Assembly (NCBI GenBank): GCA_013298945.1
Contig: JAAFJR010000007.1
Coordinates: forward strand, 1 to 64,000
Length of the DNA stretch: 64,000 bases
Reading direction: 5' to 3'
Source: Polaromonas sp.
GTDB lineage: Bacteria; Pseudomonadota; Gammaproteobacteria; Burkholderiales; Burkholderiaceae_C
Under the pieces are notes generated by a model. The model saw only the letters and a list, made by a program, of their open reading frames with translations. It did not search any database and was not told where the DNA came from. The translations under genes and the position numbers were made by a program. Numbering within the stretch: the first letter of the stretch is position 1; each line of letters begins with the position of its first letter. Below, piece after piece: positions 63,117-64,000 of the stretch.

Positions 63117-64000
63117 TTACAGCTTTTGTTGCTGCATAAAGTCATCAAAGCCGGCTTCAGTGAATCGGAACCAAGTGTTAGCATCTGCGCGGAACTTAGA
63201 GTAATCTGCATAGATTTTTTTCCACTCAGGGTTTTTAGCATTCAACTCTTCATACAAAGCCATAGATTCTTTGAATGCTAAGTCCATCACGTCTTTAGGA
63301 AAGCGATGCAGCTTGGCGCCTGCGCCCACCAACTGCTTCAAAGCAGTAGGATTCCTACCGTCGTACTTAGCTTGCATATCAACGTGGGCATAAGTAGCAG
63401 CGGCTTCAATAATTGCTTTATTTTCAGCAGACAGCGCATTAAACGCCTTTTGGTTGATGAAGAAATCCAACTGTGGGCCACCTTCCCACCAGCCTGGGTA
63501 GTAGTAGTGAGGTGCTACTTTGTTAAAACCAAGTTTTTGGTCATCATATGGACCCACCCACTCAGCAGCATCAATCGTGCCTTTTTCCAAAGCCGTGTAA
63601 ATTTCGCCACCAGGGATATTTGCAGGCACGCCACCCATACGCTCAAAAACTTTACCTGCAAAACCACCGATACGCATTTTCAGGCCTTTGAGGTCAGCTG
63701 CAGATTTGATTTCTTTGCGATACCAACCGCCCATCTGTGCTCCTGTGTTGCCACCAGGGAAGTTGATCATGTCGTACTTAGCGTAAAACTCGCGCATCAA
63801 CTTCAAACCATTGCCCTCAAACATCCAAGCTGTCATTTGACGGCTGTTCAAACCGAATGGAATCGCGCAACCCAAAGCAAATGCTTCGTTTTTACCGAAG
63901 AAGTAATAAGGTGCTGTATGGCACATTTCAACAGAGCCTTGCTGAACTGCATCAACCACACCAAACGGAGGCGTAATCTCGCCACCAGCGTGGACTGAAA
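63117..64000 (-). CDS. dctP: TRAP transporter substrate-binding protein (partial)
   Basis: The C-terminal 294 or so residues of a periplasmic TRAP binding protein; the N-terminus, including the signal peptide, is beyond the right edge (the frame stays open to 64000, with SVHAGGEITPPFGVVDAVQQ at the edge). MCHTAPYYFFGK and FPGGNTGAQMGGWYRKEI are near the front. RIGGFAGKVFERMGGVP and TIDAAEWVGPYDD follow. These are hallmarks of the TakP/FcbT1 branch, which in characterised cases binds alpha-keto acids or lactate. It is convergent with its likely permeases instead of in operon with them. Confidence 0.9.
   Translation of the reverse strand, partial: SVHAGGEITPPFGVVDAVQQGSVEMCHTAPYYFFGKNEAFALGCAIPFGLNSRQMTAWMFEGNGLKLMREFYAKYDMINFPGGNTGAQMGGWYRKEIKSAADLKGLKMRIGGFAGKVFERMGGVPANIPGGEIYTALEKGTIDAAEWVGPYDDQKLGFNKVAPHYYYPGWWEGGPQLDFFINQKAFNALSAENKAIIEAAATYAHVDMQAKYDGRNPTALKQLVGAGAKLHRFPKDVMDLAFKESMALYEELNAKNPEWKKIYADYSKFRADANTWFRFTEAGFDDFMQQQKL

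Noticed and set aside
1-64000. tRNA or rRNA genes, CRISPR arrays, insertion sequences, prophage genes
   Set aside because: None recognised by reading; no regularly spaced direct repeats with spacers and no transposase or integrase domains. A dedicated tRNA scan was not possible.

Overview
The window looks like chromosomal DNA of a betaproteobacterium of the order Burkholderiales, probably close to the Comamonadaceae. This is an inference from gene content and order: argH divergent from an AlgZ/AlgR-type pair, an rne/rluC/HAD phosphatase/Rieske/SppA block, DUF3034 beside an exported globin, a long fatty-acid oxidation cluster with a Liv-type transporter, and PbpC with a bacterial alpha-2-macroglobulin. 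GC looks moderate by eye. No rRNA, tRNA, CRISPR array, insertion sequence or prophage was recognised.

Layout. (1) Positions 1-21196 are a minus-strand catabolic block. In transcription order it holds an acyl-CoA ligase, a branched-chain-amino-acid-type ABC transporter (binding protein, two permeases, two ATPases), a fused enoyl-CoA hydratase/3-hydroxyacyl-CoA dehydrogenase, a thiolase, two acyl-CoA dehydrogenases, two SDRs, a thioesterase, a zinc-free MDR reductase, a GST, a molybdopterin oxidoreductase and an aminopeptidase lipoprotein cut by the window edge. (2) 21289-28215 is mostly plus-strand housekeeping and stress: SelO, MsrB, YciB, BolA, a parvulin isomerase, YaaA, an alpha/beta hydrolase and QueF. 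(3) 28261-30894 is an ECF sigma/anti-sigma pair divergent from a Tat-exported ferritin-like protein and a cytochrome c. (4) 30928-37102 holds an enoyl-CoA hydratase, an exported globin with DUF3034, DinB, a small membrane protein, LldD and an excalibur protein. (5) 37149-45397 is the pbpC/alpha-2-macroglobulin pair. (6) 45477-56122 holds argH, the AlgZ/AlgR-type pair, a flavin reductase, SppA, a Rieske protein, a DUF1566 lipoprotein, a HAD phosphatase and RluC. (7) 56608-64000 is rne, ridA and a TRAP transporter whose binding-protein gene is convergent and cut by the right edge.

The most striking feature is a dispersed element of about 45 bp, with at least 15 copies in this window. It consists of a short inverted repeat (GCTAT-N7-ATAGC) followed by a conserved core (AGGCAATAAATACGCCGG) and usually CTACAGCC. 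Intergenic copies keep TAG and mostly TAA triplets that would stop translation. Eight copies are read through inside genes: the aminopeptidase, GST, acyl-CoA dehydrogenase, SelO, pbpC (twice), the AlgR-type regulator and RNase E. In each of these the in-frame stop of the consensus is replaced (CAG, AAG, TGT, GAG, CAA or TAT), so the element encodes a short peptide insert. One copy supplies most of the hydrophobic N-terminus of PbpC, one supplies the start codon of the alpha/beta hydrolase, and one head-to-head pair forms a terminator-like hairpin. It behaves like the protein-embedded palindromic elements of Rickettsia, but I do not recognise the family.

Other signals include matched divergent ECF-type promoters (GAATCC-N16/17-CGTAT) between the sigma factor and ferritin-like genes, a perfect 12-bp palindrome over the start codon of an enoyl-CoA hydratase gene, a Walker A lysine-to-arginine change in LivF, a shared GGGATTGCCCT motif upstream of the binding-protein and acyl-CoA ligase genes, and a structured leader upstream of rne.
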